From the NCBI RefSeq assembly GCF_014851395.1, contig NW_024044459.1, forward strand, positions 434,001 to 498,000: a stretch of DNA of 64,000 nucleotides, read 5' to 3'. The position numbers and the translations under genes are program-made. This DNA comes from Micropterus salmoides. Its lineage: Eukaryota > Chordata > Actinopteri > Centrarchiformes > Centrarchidae. The notes under the pieces were generated by a model that did not search any database, was not told where the DNA came from, and was given only the letters and a program-made list of their open reading frames with translations. This document shows positions 37,210 to 48,500 of the stretch, one piece after another (the first letter of the stretch is position 1; each line of letters starts with the position of its first letter).

Positions 37210-37473
37210 AGCTATAGTTTCAACACTGTGAACTTGACTTTAGCTGTCTATCAGGAATATATTGGTGTATGTTTTTTAACACAGTTTTCACATACATCTG
37301 CTTCAAATCTGACTCTACAGTTTCCAGCAAGGATAACTCCAGATTCAGGGTTTACAGCAATATCACACCTATGTGAACAACTCAGTGTCATTGATGTCTG
37401 GCATGATATGCACATGTACCAGACAGAATAGACGTACATGGAGCAATGCTATTGGTTCCCCTTCGAGGGAACT

Positions 37474-37633
37474 CGAACTGCGTCGGTTACGACACTATGG
37501 GAACGCCTCTAGGCGAAGCAGGTCTGAACGTGAATGAAATCACTCCAATCCTATTGGCCTGTTGCTAGAACGGTAAGGTGTGACGGAATAACCGGAGGAG
37601 TATAAAGCACACCTGTACACACTCATCATTAGC
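37474..37633. repeat. DIRS left inverted terminal repeat
   Basis: Runs from CTGCGTCGGTTACGACACTA to ACACACTCATCATTAGCTT. Its reverse complement occurs at 42343-42513 with very few differences (for example TCACTCCAATCCTATTGGC shared). Confidence 0.9.
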
Positions 37634-37639
37634 TTTTTT

Positions 37640-38800
37640 TATTCAGCAGGCGCTCTGTATGTTGTTTGAAGAAAGCTCCAGTCCTACAAGCAGTATGTCT
37701 TACCTGAAGAAGAAGTCTACCAGCATGTCCGGCAACCAGATGTACAGAAGGTGTGTTTTTTCTTGCCCTCGGTACATCACGGATGGAGATTCTCATGAGA
37801 TGTGTCTCTCATGTTTGGGATGGAGCACGCACGGGCAGCTCTCGAGGGGGCTGCCTGCGCCCGTTGCGAAGCCCTTTCCGTGCGGGTACTGAGGTCCCGC
37901 ATGGCTCTCTTTTCCGAGGATGGCCGGATGTGTTTTCCCCGTGGCGCGGGCCCTGCGGCCGCTGAGGCGGCCCGGCGGCTTCACTCATGGGTTCACAGCG
38001 TGATCTGTCGGAGGATTTCGGGACGGCTGAGGCTTTTTCCCGACCTTCATCCGCTGGCTCCGACGCTTCCTTTCCTCGTTCGGGAGCCCGTTCTCGGCTT
38101 CTCCCGCTCGCGGTTTGGATCCGGAGACGCTGCAGCAATCCGACTCCGAGGAGGCGGACTGCTCAGCGCAGTGGACGATGACTTCCGGGTGTCGGGGCGG
38201 CGTCATCTGGCCGCGCCCGACTATGACGTGCTGCTGGAGGTGGTGACTAGAGCCGTGGCTAAGCTCAACACCAAGGACAGGAGGAGCAGACACCACAGGC
38301 TAGTGGTAGCTTGATGAAAGGTTTCTTAAGCACCACGCCACCTCCACGCCGATCTCTTCCTGATTTACATGATGAACTGAGTAAATCATGGGGCAGACCC
38401 TTCTCTACATGGCTTTCCACACCCCGATCACTGAACTACAGTAATGTGATGGGGGTTAGGGACCGTGGTTATGGGAGGATGCCTCGGGTGGAGGATGAGC
38501 TTGCGAGCTATCTCTCCCCTCGACTTGCGTCCTCCCTGGAGAAGCCGGCGTTACCATCCAAACCATGTCGCACCACATCCACGCTTGTGGGGAAGGCGTA
38601 CATGCCAGCGGGCCAGGCAGGTGCGAGCTTGCACACCACGGTGCTTCAAGCCTACCAAGCCAACCTGCTACAGGAGATGGTTCAGAGGGGGGGTCCCTCC
38701 GAGGAAGATCTGGCGGAGCTTCGCAGAACCACGAAGCGTTAGACGCAGTGCGAAGCGTTCCGCCAGTACCTCCCTCGCCGGTCTGGACCCAAGGCAGCTG
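37640..38800 (+). pseudogene. DIRS gag-like ORF, frameshifted
   Basis: An early frame from ATG 37695 (MSYLKKKSTSMSGNQMYRRC) holds a cysteine-histidine cluster, C-P-R-Y-I-T-D-G-D-S-H-E-M-C-L-S-C, at about 37770-37820, then shifts to a frame with EHARAALEGAACARCEALSV and HLAAPDYDVLLEVVTRAVAK. A third segment at 38311-38742 has PRVEDELASYLSPRLASSLE and VLQAYQANLLQEM. These are the usual gag-like blocks of fish DIRS1-type elements; the protein packages the RNA. At least three frame changes, and the stop at 38740, break it. Confidence 0.75.
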
Positions 38801-39359
38801 AGGCTGCCAGGCGTAGGTCCCTTCCCTCTACGAGCTCCTACGGAGAGGAGGGAAGCAGAGTGTCGCTTCTCGGGGGCCCCCCGAGGAGCTGGGGCAGCGA
38901 GACGGCGCTCTCACCCTCAGCCGTCTGAGAGACGCGATCTGAGGACCGTCATCCAGTCCCGACGGAGCTCAGGGAAGACCGGGGTAGGGGAGTCTTTCTC
39001 CCCTCCCGCACCCCCCCCACCCCCCCCGGAGGCCGACCGAGGTCCCCTCCGCCGTGGCAACAGGTGATGTTATCCCGCCGTTTACACGTTCAGGACGCAC
39101 CTGCCACCATCGAGTCCGCACCGTACTGCCTGCCCCGAGGGTCTGCAGACGGACGGCATCCCGACTCACTCACCGTGGATCTTCGGCGGCTCCCCCCTGC
39201 CGTTCTGGGGCTTCAGGGGTCCACCAGAAGATCACACGAGACACCGACCACCAGCCCCGAGGGGCTGGTTCCGTTGGCAGACTTTGCAGACGCTTGGCGG
39301 AGCCTGACGAACATTTCTCCGCGGGTCCTGCGCACTGCCATAGATGGGTATCGACTACA

Positions 39360-41132
39360 GTTCAAGCCCGCCCTCCAAATTCAACAGAAGAGAGGGGGTG
39401 GTGTGGACTGTGGTCCGCCCGGAGCAAGGTCCGGTGTTGGGACAGGAAGTTTGTACTCTGCTGAGGAAAGGGGCCGTGGAACGTCTCTCCCCCCCAGACA
39501 GAGACTTCATAGTCCCCAAGAAGGACGGAGGGCTGCGTGCCCTATTTTGGATCTGCGGGTTCTAACCGGTCTCTGAGGAGATTCAGGTTAAAGATGCTCA
39601 TCATCCCCGCCACCGTGACGCACATCCAATCTGAGGATTGGTTCGTCACGATAGATCTAAAGGACGCCTATTTCTAGGTCTCCATCCGTCCTTCTCACAG
39701 GAAGTTCCTGAGGTTTGCCTTCGGGGGTGTGGCTTACCAGTATCGGGTTCTTCCATTCGGCCTGGCACTTCCCCTAGCACATTCACCAAGTGTATGGATG
39801 CAGCACTGGCCCCGCTGAGGCTCCGGGGCATCCGGATTTCAACTTCATCGACGACTGGCTCATCCTAGCCCAGTCTCGAGAGTTGGCGGTTCGGCATCGA
39901 GATGTCGTTCTGGCTCGTCTGCGGCGTTTAGGGCTGAGGCTCAACGCAAAGAAGAGCGTGCTGGCGCCCACCCAACGGGCTACGTTCCTAGGGGTTGCAT
40001 GGGATTCGACAACGATGCGGGCACAATTGTCTCCGGCACGTGTCGACACCATATTGGCTGCCGTGAAAGGGGTGAAGTTAGGCCACGCCATCACTATGAA
40101 ACACTTTCAACGAGTGTTGGGTCTCCTGGCGGCTGCGTCCAGCGTAATACCATCTGGACTGCTGCACATGAGACCCCTGCAGTGGTGGCTAAGGAACAAG
40201 GGTTTTTCCCCGAGGGGAATCCTCTCCGTCTGGTTTGGGTTACGCGCAAGTGTCTTCGTTCCCTATCAGTTTGGAAGGAAACTTGGTTCCTGTCCCAGGG
40301 GCCCGTGCTGGGAGGGTCTTGTCGCCGGCTGGTTATTTCGACAGACGCCTCCCTCACGGGCTGGGGCGCGGTCATGGATGGCCGCTTTGCAAGGGGATCC
40401 TGGCAGGTGCATCGATCCGAGTGGCATATCAACTGTCTCGAGATGTTGGCGGTGTTCCAGGCTCTAAGGAGTTTCCTGCCCGATCTCCAAGGCCACCACG
40501 TCCTGGTTCGTTCCGAGTAGAACAACACAGCGGTGGTGGCCTATCTGAATCACCAGGGCGGTCTGCGCTCGCGCCCTCTGGACAGACTGGCGCGTCAGAT
40601 CCTCCTGTGGTCCCAGCAGAGGTTACTATCGCTCAGGGCGATGTATTTCCTGGGGACACAGAATCAGGGAGCAGACCTGCTGTTGAGGCAGGGGCTGAGG
40701 CCCGGGGAATGGAGACTTCACCCCGAAGTGGTGGAGCTCTTGTGCGAAGAGTTCGGCCCCATAGACGTGGATCTGTTTGCGTCTCAAGAGACTACGCACT
40801 GCCCGCTATGGTTTCTCTCGTTCCTCCAGCCCCGTTGGGTCTGGACGCCATGGTACATTCGTGGCCGAGGCTACGTCTGTACGCTTTTCCCCAGTCGCTC
40901 TGCTCCCGGGGTTCTGGAGCGGGTCCGCCAGGACTATGTCGGCCTACTGCTCGTAGCCCCGTTCTGGCCAACCCGGGTGTGGTTCTCGGACATCATGTCG
41001 CTCCTGGACGGCCCGCCGTGGCGGGTCCCTCTGAGGAGAGACCTGCTGTCCCAGGCGCAGGGCCGGGTTCTTCACCCTTGCCCCGCCATATGGCGACTGT
41101 GGGTCTGGCCCCTGAGGGGGCACAGTACCTAG
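39360..41132 (+). pseudogene. DIRS reverse transcriptase-RNase H-methyltransferase-like pol
   Basis: The RT starts with LLRKGAVERLSPPDRDFIVP, then TIDLKDAYF with a TAG at 39675 in place of the expected codon, LRFAFGGVAYQYRVLPFGLA and the catalytic NFIDDWLILAQ (about 39840). After it come LRLNAKKSVLAPTQRATFLG and FQRVLGLLAAASSVIPSGLL. RNase H follows: VISTDASLTGWGAVMD and WHINCLEMLAVFQAL, then VRSE plus a TAG at 40518 where family members have VRSDNTAVV, so a catalytic aspartate is replaced. The C-terminus, LHPEVVELLCEEFGPIDVD and RVRQDYVGLLLVAPFWPTRV, is the methyltransferase-like region of DIRS pol. Several frame shifts occur, and the fold is recognisable. Confidence 0.85.
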
Positions 41133-42140
41133 AGGCGGGTCTAACAGCCGGAGCAGTCGAGACCCTCCTGAGCTCCAGGGCCCCGTCCACACGGAGGATG
41201 TACGGCCTGAAGTGGAGTGTTTTCTCCACTTGGTGTAGGGAGCGGTCGGTGGACCCTGTTACCTGCCCGGTGGTTCAGGTACTTGAGTTCCTCCAGGACC
41301 GGTTCTCTGCTGGTCTTTCCCCTTCCACCCTCAAGGTGTACGTGGCAGCTATTTCATCTTTCCACACCCCTCTGAGGGAGGGGTCCTTGGGGAAACTTCC
41401 CTTGGTTGTACTTTTCCTCCGTGGTGCCCGGAGGATGAGACCTGCGACTCGGTCCAAGGTTCCCCTTGGGATCTGGCGGTGGTTCTTGGGGCGTTGGCTG
41501 AGGCCCCCTTCGAACCCCTAGAGTCAGCTGAGGCTAAGCACTTGACCCTCAAGATGGCCTTTCTCCTTGCTATCACCTCTCTGAGGAGGGTGGGGGATCT
41601 CCAAGCGCTTTCGGTTTCCCCGCAAAGCCTGGAGTTTGCCCCGGGGAATATTAGGGCTATCCTGCACCCTCGTTCAGGATACATCCCTAAAGTGCCTTCT
41701 TGTGCGGCAGGGTCCACAGTGCTGCAGGCATTTCATCCTCCACCTCATGTGACGGCGGAGGACGGGAGACTTCATCTGCCTGCCCTGTCAGAGCACTGAG
41801 TATTTACACTCTGAGGTCCTCCCGTTGGAGGAAGGCTGACCAGCTGCTAGTGTGTTTTGGGTCTCCCAGGGCCGGGCTCCCTGCATCCAAACATACTATT
41901 AGCAACTGGATTGTTCAGACTATTTCCCTGGCCTATCAGGTGCGCGGTTTGCCTTCACCTGTGGCTGTGAGGGCTCATTCTACCAGAGGCAAGGCGGCCT
42001 CTCGAGCCCTCCTTTCCGGGGCCTCTTGCAGGATGTTGTTTAGCGGCTGGCTGCCACTCCGCACACATTCATTCGGTTTTACAGTCTTGACCTTCCTTCG
42101 GCACCTGGCACTCGTGCGCTCTCCTCTTAGTAGTGCCACT
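41113..42140 (+). pseudogene. DIRS tyrosine recombinase, frameshifted
   Basis: Tyrosine recombinases insert the circular DIRS cDNA. The N-terminal SAM-like domain shows SSRAPSTRRMYGLKWSVFST and VLEFLQDRFSAGLSPSTLK. After a frameshift near 41480 comes LAITSLRRVGDLQAL with the first catalytic arginine, then ALSIYTLRSSRWRKADQLL. The H-x-x-R box RAHSTRGKAASRALLSGAS has its histidine at 41976. The nucleophile context HTFIRFYSLDLPS has its tyrosine at 42080, in another frame. All catalytic residues are thus present but not in one open frame. A deletion near 42030 accounts for the last shift. Confidence 0.85.
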
Positions 42141-42180
42141 TTATTGCACACAGGGGCAGGCGGGGTTTTCGGCACGGTTT

Positions 42181-42300
42181 AGTGGGTATCTCGTTCCCAT
42201 AGTGTCGTAACCGACGCAGTTCGAGTTCCCTCGAAGGGGAACGTCTCGGGTTACGTATGTAACCCTGGTTCCCCGAGAAGGGGAACGAGAGACTGCGTCG
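42181..42300. repeat. DIRS internal complementary region
   Basis: The first half (CCCATAGTGTCGTAACCGAC, GTTCGAGTTCCCTCGAAGGG) is the reverse complement of the left end from 37455. The second half (AACGTCTCGGGTTACGTATG, CCGAGAAGGGGAACGAGAGA) is the reverse complement of the right end to 42557. The two meet at GGGGAACGTC, as expected for the template that joins the ends into a circle. Confidence 0.9.
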
Positions 42301-42342
42301 GCCCGCCGCACCTCTCTCCCCGCCTGAAGCGCCTGCTTCATA

Positions 42343-42513
42343 GTTTAAGCTAATGATGAGTGTGTACAGGTGTGCTTTATACTCCTCCGGTTATTCCGTC
42401 ACACCTTACCGTTCTAGCAACAGGCCAATAGGATTGGAGTGATTTCATTCACGTTCAGACCTGCTTCGCCTAGAGGCGTTCCCATAGTGTCGTAACCGAC
42501 GCAGTCTCTCGTT
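42343..42513. repeat. DIRS right inverted terminal repeat
   Basis: Reverse complement of 37474-37633, starting AAGCTAATGATGAGTGTGTA and ending TAGTGTCGTAACCGACGCAG. Confidence 0.9.
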
Positions 42514-42557
42514 CCCCTTCTCGGGGAACCAGGGTTACATACGTAACCCGAGACGTT

Positions 42558-43498
42558 CTCTACAATCTAGAATTGACCTTTGGTTATTAATTAACATCTT
42601 CTGGCTCCATGAAACATGAAAATACACACAGAACATTCTTTTAACAGTACAGTGACACTTTTCTAAATACTAGCCTGCAATGTGGAGAACAAAAAAAGTC
42701 ACACTTCAAGCGTTGGCTAAGACCTATTTGTTTACCAGATTTCATCTAAATCTCTTTTTAAGAGGTTTTTGAGATATCTTACAAATCAACAAATGTAACT
42801 TTGGCCAAGGATAATATTAATTGTAGGACTGATCTGTCTTTGCCTTGATTTATAAAGATCTCAACCTCAAAGCCAGGAACCAAGATCTCTGTGCTGGTTT
42901 CACATTTATGTCCTGTGTTCAACCGTTAGCCGACTGCCTCATCTCTCCACGATTATCTTTTGACCGATCTGCAAAGCGGGGCAGGTGCAGTGGACTCCAT
43001 GAGGGCTGATACATATGCTAAGGAAAGGAAAACATGTTATATATAACACCATCACAGCAACCTCTTTGCTACCATCATGGTTGAAATGCAGAACTACTGA
43101 GAGAAACGTGTAGAAAAGGCGGATAATGCAGTTCACAAGTTGTACATGTGTGAAAAAACCCAGAAGTAGAGACAACATATAGGACATTTGTAAAATCAAA
43201 TTTTTTCTTGTATTGTGTGAAGTGTTGAGGCAACACTACCACCTTGTGACTAAAAAGTGCCATTAGCTTTTGATTGCACAGAATATCCCCGTACAGTAAA
43301 TACCTACGTTCTGTTATTAGGTACACCAAGCTAAAACTATTGCAGTAAAACAGCCGTGCAATAAATTATATCTTTATGAAGTTAGTAATGTTTTTTGTAA
43401 TTTATAACGTCTTGTTCACGTGTTTTTACTCTTAATCTCCAAAATGGCTGGAAAAGGATTGCATGGTTTAGAGTTACTGTATATGATTATGAGATTGT
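42558..43498. other. Non-coding, nothing recognised
   Basis: AT-rich DNA between the DIRS element and the gypsy LTR. Minus-strand frames at 43199-42939 and 43329-43075 lack features. No gene or clear repeat was seen. Confidence 0.4.
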
Positions 43499-44220
43499 GT
43501 TACGTCCCAAGGTCTAGGGGTGTCCTGGATCTGGATGTAACATAAATGTGTGGCCTCCCACTCTTCCCATTCCCAAACAAGGCCAGCACACAACAAATAC
43601 AATTTAGCAGTTTTTATTATACATCGGAGATGAGCAGTGCCCAAAACAACAACCAAAACACTAAGAAAACCTAAATCTTTCCTAAACCCAAAACCAAAAG
43701 GTAAAGAAAAGACAAAGCTCTAAAACTAGGCTTCTAAGTCCAAAAACAGGAGAATACGGTGCAAACAAAAAAAAGGGCTTCTCACTCCTACTCACTGCTA
43801 GTAGCTGACACAATATAGCTACGACAAAGGAAATTGCTTCATAGCAACAAAAATGGCAAAGCCAACAAAACCAGGTTGTCATAAGACAATCAGAAGGACT
43901 ACGATAAACTACTTACAATCTAAGTTGAATATAGTCACAACCGTTCACTATGTACCATAAACACAGACATAACACACAGTCCTCAGGCAGGTTGGGAATG
44001 GCAGAGAGAGGGGGAGAGTTCCTGTCAGTAGGGCTTAAGATGGCTGCTGTCATCCAGGTGCCCAATCAGGAGGCTCCAATCAGCTCAACAGGACCAATCC
44101 AGTGTGTCCACCTGTTCTCCAGTACCTGCATACACTCACACACACACTCTAATGGAGGAGAACAGCTGACAGTGCCAGGAGAGATAAACAAACAACAAAA
44201 TATGACCCCAGGGTCATAAC
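43499..44220 (-). repeat. Ty3/gypsy 3' LTR of Gmr1-like element
   Basis: On the minus strand it starts TGTTATGACCCTGGGG and ends GGACGTAACA, a TG...CA pair with inverted TGTTAYG termini, about 722 bp long. A minus-strand AATAAA lies near 43615. Directly outside its 5' edge is a purine tract, GGGTGGGGAGG (44221-44231 in complement), as the polypurine tract should be, 50 bp after the pol stop. Confidence 0.75.
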
Positions 44221-44269
44221 ACCTCCCCACCCAAGATCAAACATTTTCCTCTTAAGAAAAAGGTTTGAT

Positions 44270-45307
44270 TCAATGAGACCTAGAGAGAGCATCAGCCATA
44301 ACATTTTCTAAACCCTTTTTGTAACGAACCTCAATATTAAAGTCCTGCAGTAATAGGGACCAGCGCATGAGACGCTGGTTGCTATTTTGCATTCGAGTCT
44401 AGAACACCAGGGGGTTGTGGTCAGAGAAGACGATGGTTGACACATGGCTAGACCCAAGGTACAATTCAAAGTGTTGTAATGCTAACAGTAATGATAAGGC
44501 CTCCTTCTCAATGGTGCTGTAATGCAGCTGGTGTCTTTTGAACTTTTTGGAAAAGTAGCAAATGGGGTGATCAATGCCTCGCACATCCTCCTGCAGGAGC
44601 ACTGCACCCGCACCAAGCGCACTGGCATGTACTTCCAGCTTAAATGGACGAGTGAAGTTTGGGGCGGCGAGCACAGGCTCACTGCAGAGGAGAACTTTGG
44701 CAGCCTCGAAAGCCATCCGACATTCTTCTGACCACTGGAAAAGAGTTTTGGGACTTGCCAAACTGGTTAAAGGAGCTACCACATCAGCAAAGTTTTTGCA
44801 GAACGCACGGTAGTACCCAGCCATCCCCAGAAAACGACGGAGCTCACGACGTGTCTGAGGAGCTGGGAAATCTAAGATTGCCTGTACTTTGGCAGTAACT
44901 GGGCAGACACGACCTTGACCTACTTGTTTACCTAAGTAGGTAACAACAGCCTTCCCGAACTCACATTTAGCCAGATTGAGTGTAAGGGAAGCAGCGCACA
45001 AGCGTTCAAAAATCACACTGAGGGTCCTCATGTGATCAGACCAAGTTGACGAATAGGCCACGATGTCATCCAAATAAACTTCACAATTTGCAACCCCACA
45101 TAGGACTGTATTCATCAACCGCTGGAAAGTTGCAGGGGCATTTCTCAGACCGAATGGCATGACTGTATACTGGAGGAAATGATCCGGAGTGACGAAGGCA
45201 CTTATGTCAGAGGCGCGTTGAGTAAGTGGGACCTGCCAGTAGCCTTTTAGTAGGTCCAATTTGGTGACATATTTTGCTGACCCTACTCGATCCACACAGT
45301 CATCCAT
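44270..45307 (-). pseudogene. Gmr1-like reverse transcriptase-RNase H, truncated
   Basis: The open frame 45307-44399 shows KLDLLKGYWQVPLT, TVMPFGLRNAPATFQRLMN, YLDDIVAYSSTW (catalytic YLDD), LNLAKCEFGKAVVTYLGKQV, FLGMAGYYRAFCKNFADVVA and RNase H with FKLEVHASALGAGAVLLQED, STIEKEALSLLLALQHFELY and FSDHNPLVF. One premature TAG at about 44400 is followed by QNSNQRLMRWSLLLQDFNIE and ENVMADALSRSH to a stop at 44270. The N-terminal fingers of the RT are missing, fused across a deletion at about 45300 to the upstream integrase tail. In the first RNase H block the catalytic aspartate reads H (EVHAS, normally EVDAS). Confidence 0.9.
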
Positions 45308-46365
45308 GCGTGCTCACTAACATCAGTCCTAGCAGAATCAGACAGATGCACCAAATGTGTGTCTAAGTCTGTCAATATTTCAGAGTTTCTAAGGCGCACA
45401 CAGGAAACAGAACTACGCCGGTCATCCAGCCCATCATCACTGGGACTGTATGTAACGACTGACACTAAGGCCATAGGTGCAACCATGAGGGGTGAACTAA
45501 CAGAATTATTACGGTCAACATAGGTTTTAAGCATGTTGACATGACACACACGAGTTTTCCTTCTACGATCAGGGGTCCGGATTACATAATCGGTGTCACT
45601 AAGTTTACGATCGACCACATAAGGACCAGAAAACTTTGCTTGCAAACCAGAACCAACGACAGGTAACAGAACTATTACGCGCTCACCGGACTGAAAGGTA
45701 CGCACCACAGACTTTTTGTCATAAGTAACTTTCATTTTTGTCTGGGCACTTGAGTGTCACGGGCAACATCACACGCATGATGTAGCCTCTCCCTGAACAA
45801 ACTAACGTAGTCCAGAATGTTGTCACTAGGACTAGTGGTACCTGAGAGCCACTTCTCTCTCAATAGGCCTAATGGGCCTCGCACAGTGTGACCGAAAACT
45901 AGATCAGCCGGGCTAAAACCTAAGGATTCCTGTGACGTTTCTCTCACAGCAAACAACAACAGCGGCAACCCCTCATCCCACTCACTGTTTGACTCAGTGC
46001 AAAACTTGCGCAGCATGCCTTTTAGAGTTTGGTGAAATCTCTCTAATGCGCTCTGGCTTTCTGGATGGTAAGCGCTGGAGGTATTGTGTGACTCTGATTG
46101 TGTAACTCTGCCATAACCTGGGCGAAGATTTTGGACATAAAGTTTGATCCCTGGTCACTTTGGATGCGTTTAGGAAGACCAAAAGTGGAGAAAAACTTAA
46201 CAAGTGCTTTCGCAATGACACGGGCCTTCAATGAGCGCAACGGAATGGCTTCAGGGTAACGAGTGGCAGAACACATAATGGTGAGGACATACTGGTTACC
46301 GGACTTTGTTTTAGGTAAAGGACCAACACAGTCAACAATAACGTGCTCAAACAACCCGTTCTCAC
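45283..46365 (-). pseudogene. Gmr1-like integrase, upstream of the RT
   Basis: The integrase core starts ENGLFEHVIVDCVGPLPKTK (catalytic D), then LTIMCSATRYPEAIPL, IQSDQGSNFMSKIF (second D), and after a frameshift a SAYHPESQSALERFHQTL-type block near 46060 (catalytic E). The core ends with SQESLGFSPADLVFGHTVRG (46016-45732). The C-terminal region, 45735-45283, has AKFSGPYVVDRKLSDTDYVI and RKTRVCHVNMLKTY, then an acidic linker ending LVHLSDSARTDVSEH. The zinc-binding N-terminus is absent at about 46370. On this strand integrase comes before RT-RNase H, a Ty1/copia-like order in a Ty3/gypsy-type element. Confidence 0.85.
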
Positions 46366-46938
46366 TCCCAAGTCGTCACATATGGACGCTTGGTCAAGAG
46401 CCATAATCGTCAGTTTGTGACACACTAGGGATCCCTTTGACGTCATAGTTCGACGTATTGAGGGAAGCCCTGTTGTGTCAGTTTTTGATGGTAAAGGCAA
46501 GTATGATATTTAAGAGAAAAGACAAAGTAAGGAGGTGATTGGGGTGGATAGAGGGCCAGAACCCGGACCTTGAAGCAGGAGAACAGGGTTTTGTCCCGTG
46601 CGAAACAAAACATTAAATGTTTTTATTTAGGCGAGTGAGGTAAATTGACATTAACGTTAGTTAACTTAAGTCTTAATTGACATACATAGCTATTTGAACC
46701 CAAACCATGATCTTTTCCTAACCTTAACCAAGTACTTTCTGTGCCTAAATGTAACGAAACTGCAACATTTGACTTTAATTATGCGCGTTTCAACATGGCA
46801 ATGTATCGAAACGTTACGTTTTATCTTGAAAGTGTAACCGGATATTGCATATTTATTGTTGCTAAGCGTTGCTAACTTGACCTGGAATGCACAGACGAGC
46901 AGCAGTACACAGACACACACGGCTCAAGGGCCGTAACA
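46366..46938 (-). repeat. Second LTR-like end, boundary uncertain
   Basis: On the minus strand a purine tract TTATGGGGGGAG (46939-46950) runs straight into TGTTACGGCCCTTGAGCC, the pattern of a polypurine tract and 3' LTR start, but with sequence unlike the 43499 LTR. A minus-strand AATAAATATGC near 46850 could be a TATA-like or polyA word. The far end of this LTR was not located, so it may belong to another element adjoining the Gmr1-like copy. Confidence 0.4.
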
Positions 46939-46950
46939 CTCCCCCCATAA

Positions 46951-48000
46951 AATCAAATAAATCAAATCTATGTTGTGGAAAAAGCTATATGCTGATGCTT
47001 AATGAGCTAAATGTATGTATGTGTTGTTGGTCTGAGGTTGCTTAATGTACTTTTGGGTGAAATCCATCCATCGTCAACCGCTGAAATAAGTATGTATTTT
47101 CTTTTCTGGGTTTATTTAAAGGTTTTCACCTAATGGCTAATGGCAAATAACTGATGATGAATTGCACTGATGGGAGCTCAAGATAAAAAAGGAGCTACTG
47201 AATCTGCAAGAATAAAAAAGGAGAAAAATAAACAGCTGTTCAGTCATTGAGTGGAATCCAGATGCACATATCTAGAAGGATAACTTGGCAGGCTCCAACC
47301 AGCACCACTGAAGACTGGACTGCTAATCATTTTTAACCACAAACCACACAAGGGACGTCGTAACTGCGTGCTGTGTTCATGGACGTTCACATCTTAGTTA
47401 GAGTGGAAGCTGCAGTCGAGTACAGATGTTTAATAATGGACTTCCTTTGTGTAAAAAAGAAAATGTAATTATAAGAAAAGCCAATCTAAGACTGGTGTTA
47501 TTACATTTAATGGAATTGGGAATTGCTCTAAAAGGATGAAAATATGTCTTTGACTTCCTGTCGAGAGTGTGAAGGCTGTTGGAAACTCCTGCCGCTGTCT
47601 GCTCTTGTACAGGTGAGGCACAGCTCATCTCCAACAAGCGTATTGATTGCTGTTCCTTTTGATACTGAGCTTGAATGGTGTGCAAAGCTTTGCCTCACTC
47701 ATTTGCAGGGCTCTGTCGCTGGGTTCTGGGGTGGCTGCCTGCTGCGGAGTTGTGAGAATTTTTAATCCCAGGTCTAATAATTTGCATCTAAAATAAAGGC
47801 TTGTATGTGGTTGTAGCTACTGGCCTAAAAATCTTTGTGGGGAATTTTTTCTTGCCTCACTGGACACCGGACCAGACTGGGTTAACAAAGATGGTTAACT
47901 ATCTTTCACAACACAACTGCAAGAGAGACCATGGGCTCTCTTCTCTTTTCTCAGTTTTGTGTGTCTTCGTCTCCTGTTTCCTTCGTCCTCCCGCCTGTGA
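46951..48000. other. Non-coding, nothing recognised
   Basis: Possibly intronic or intergenic DNA up to the assembly gap. Short frames at 47544-47765 and 47685-47398 show no features. Confidence 0.35.
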
Positions 48001-48500
48001 NNNNNNNNNNNNNNNNNNNNNNNNNNNNNNNNNNNNNNNNNNNNNNNNNNNNNNNNNNNNNNNNNNNNNNNNNNNNNNNNNNNNNNNNNNNNNNNNNNNN
48101 NNNNNNNNNNNNNNNNNNNNNNNNNNNNNNNNNNNNNNNNNNNNNNNNNNNNNNNNNNNNNNNNNNNNNNNNNNNNNNNNNNNNNNNNNNNNNNNNNNNN
48201 NNNNNNNNNNNNNNNNNNNNNNNNNNNNNNNNNNNNNNNNNNNNNNNNNNNNNNNNNNNNNNNNNNNNNNNNNNNNNNNNNNNNNNNNNNNNNNNNNNNN
48301 NNNNNNNNNNNNNNNNNNNNNNNNNNNNNNNNNNNNNNNNNNNNNNNNNNNNNNNNNNNNNNNNNNNNNNNNNNNNNNNNNNNNNNNNNNNNNNNNNNNN
48401 NNNNNNNNNNNNNNNNNNNNNNNNNNNNNNNNNNNNNNNNNNNNNNNNNNNNNNNNNNNNNNNNNNNNNNNNNNNNNNNNNNNNNNNNNNNNNNNNNNNN
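48001..48500. other. Assembly gap (500 N)
   Basis: Exactly 500 undetermined bases, probably a placeholder size. Open frames running through it are not real. Confidence 1.

Larger units (their letters stand above)
37455..42557 (+). mobile_element. DIRS-type retrotransposon, near full length
   Basis: The element carries gag, then RT-RNase H-methyltransferase-like pol, then a tyrosine recombinase. DIRS elements integrate by recombinase and leave no target duplication; here both ends carry only the trinucleotide GTT (37455-37457 and 42555-42557). Inverted terminal repeats are at 37474-37633 and 42343-42513, and the internal complementary region at 42181-42300 is complementary to both extreme ends. 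Codons are GC-rich compared with the flanking AT-rich DNA. Scattered stops (TAG at 39675 and 40518) and frameshifts make it non-autonomous, though divergence looks low. Confidence 0.9.

Noticed and set aside
37802..39576. Several overlapping Arg/Pro-rich frames on both strands
   Set aside because: Shadows of the GC-rich DIRS gag and pol regions.
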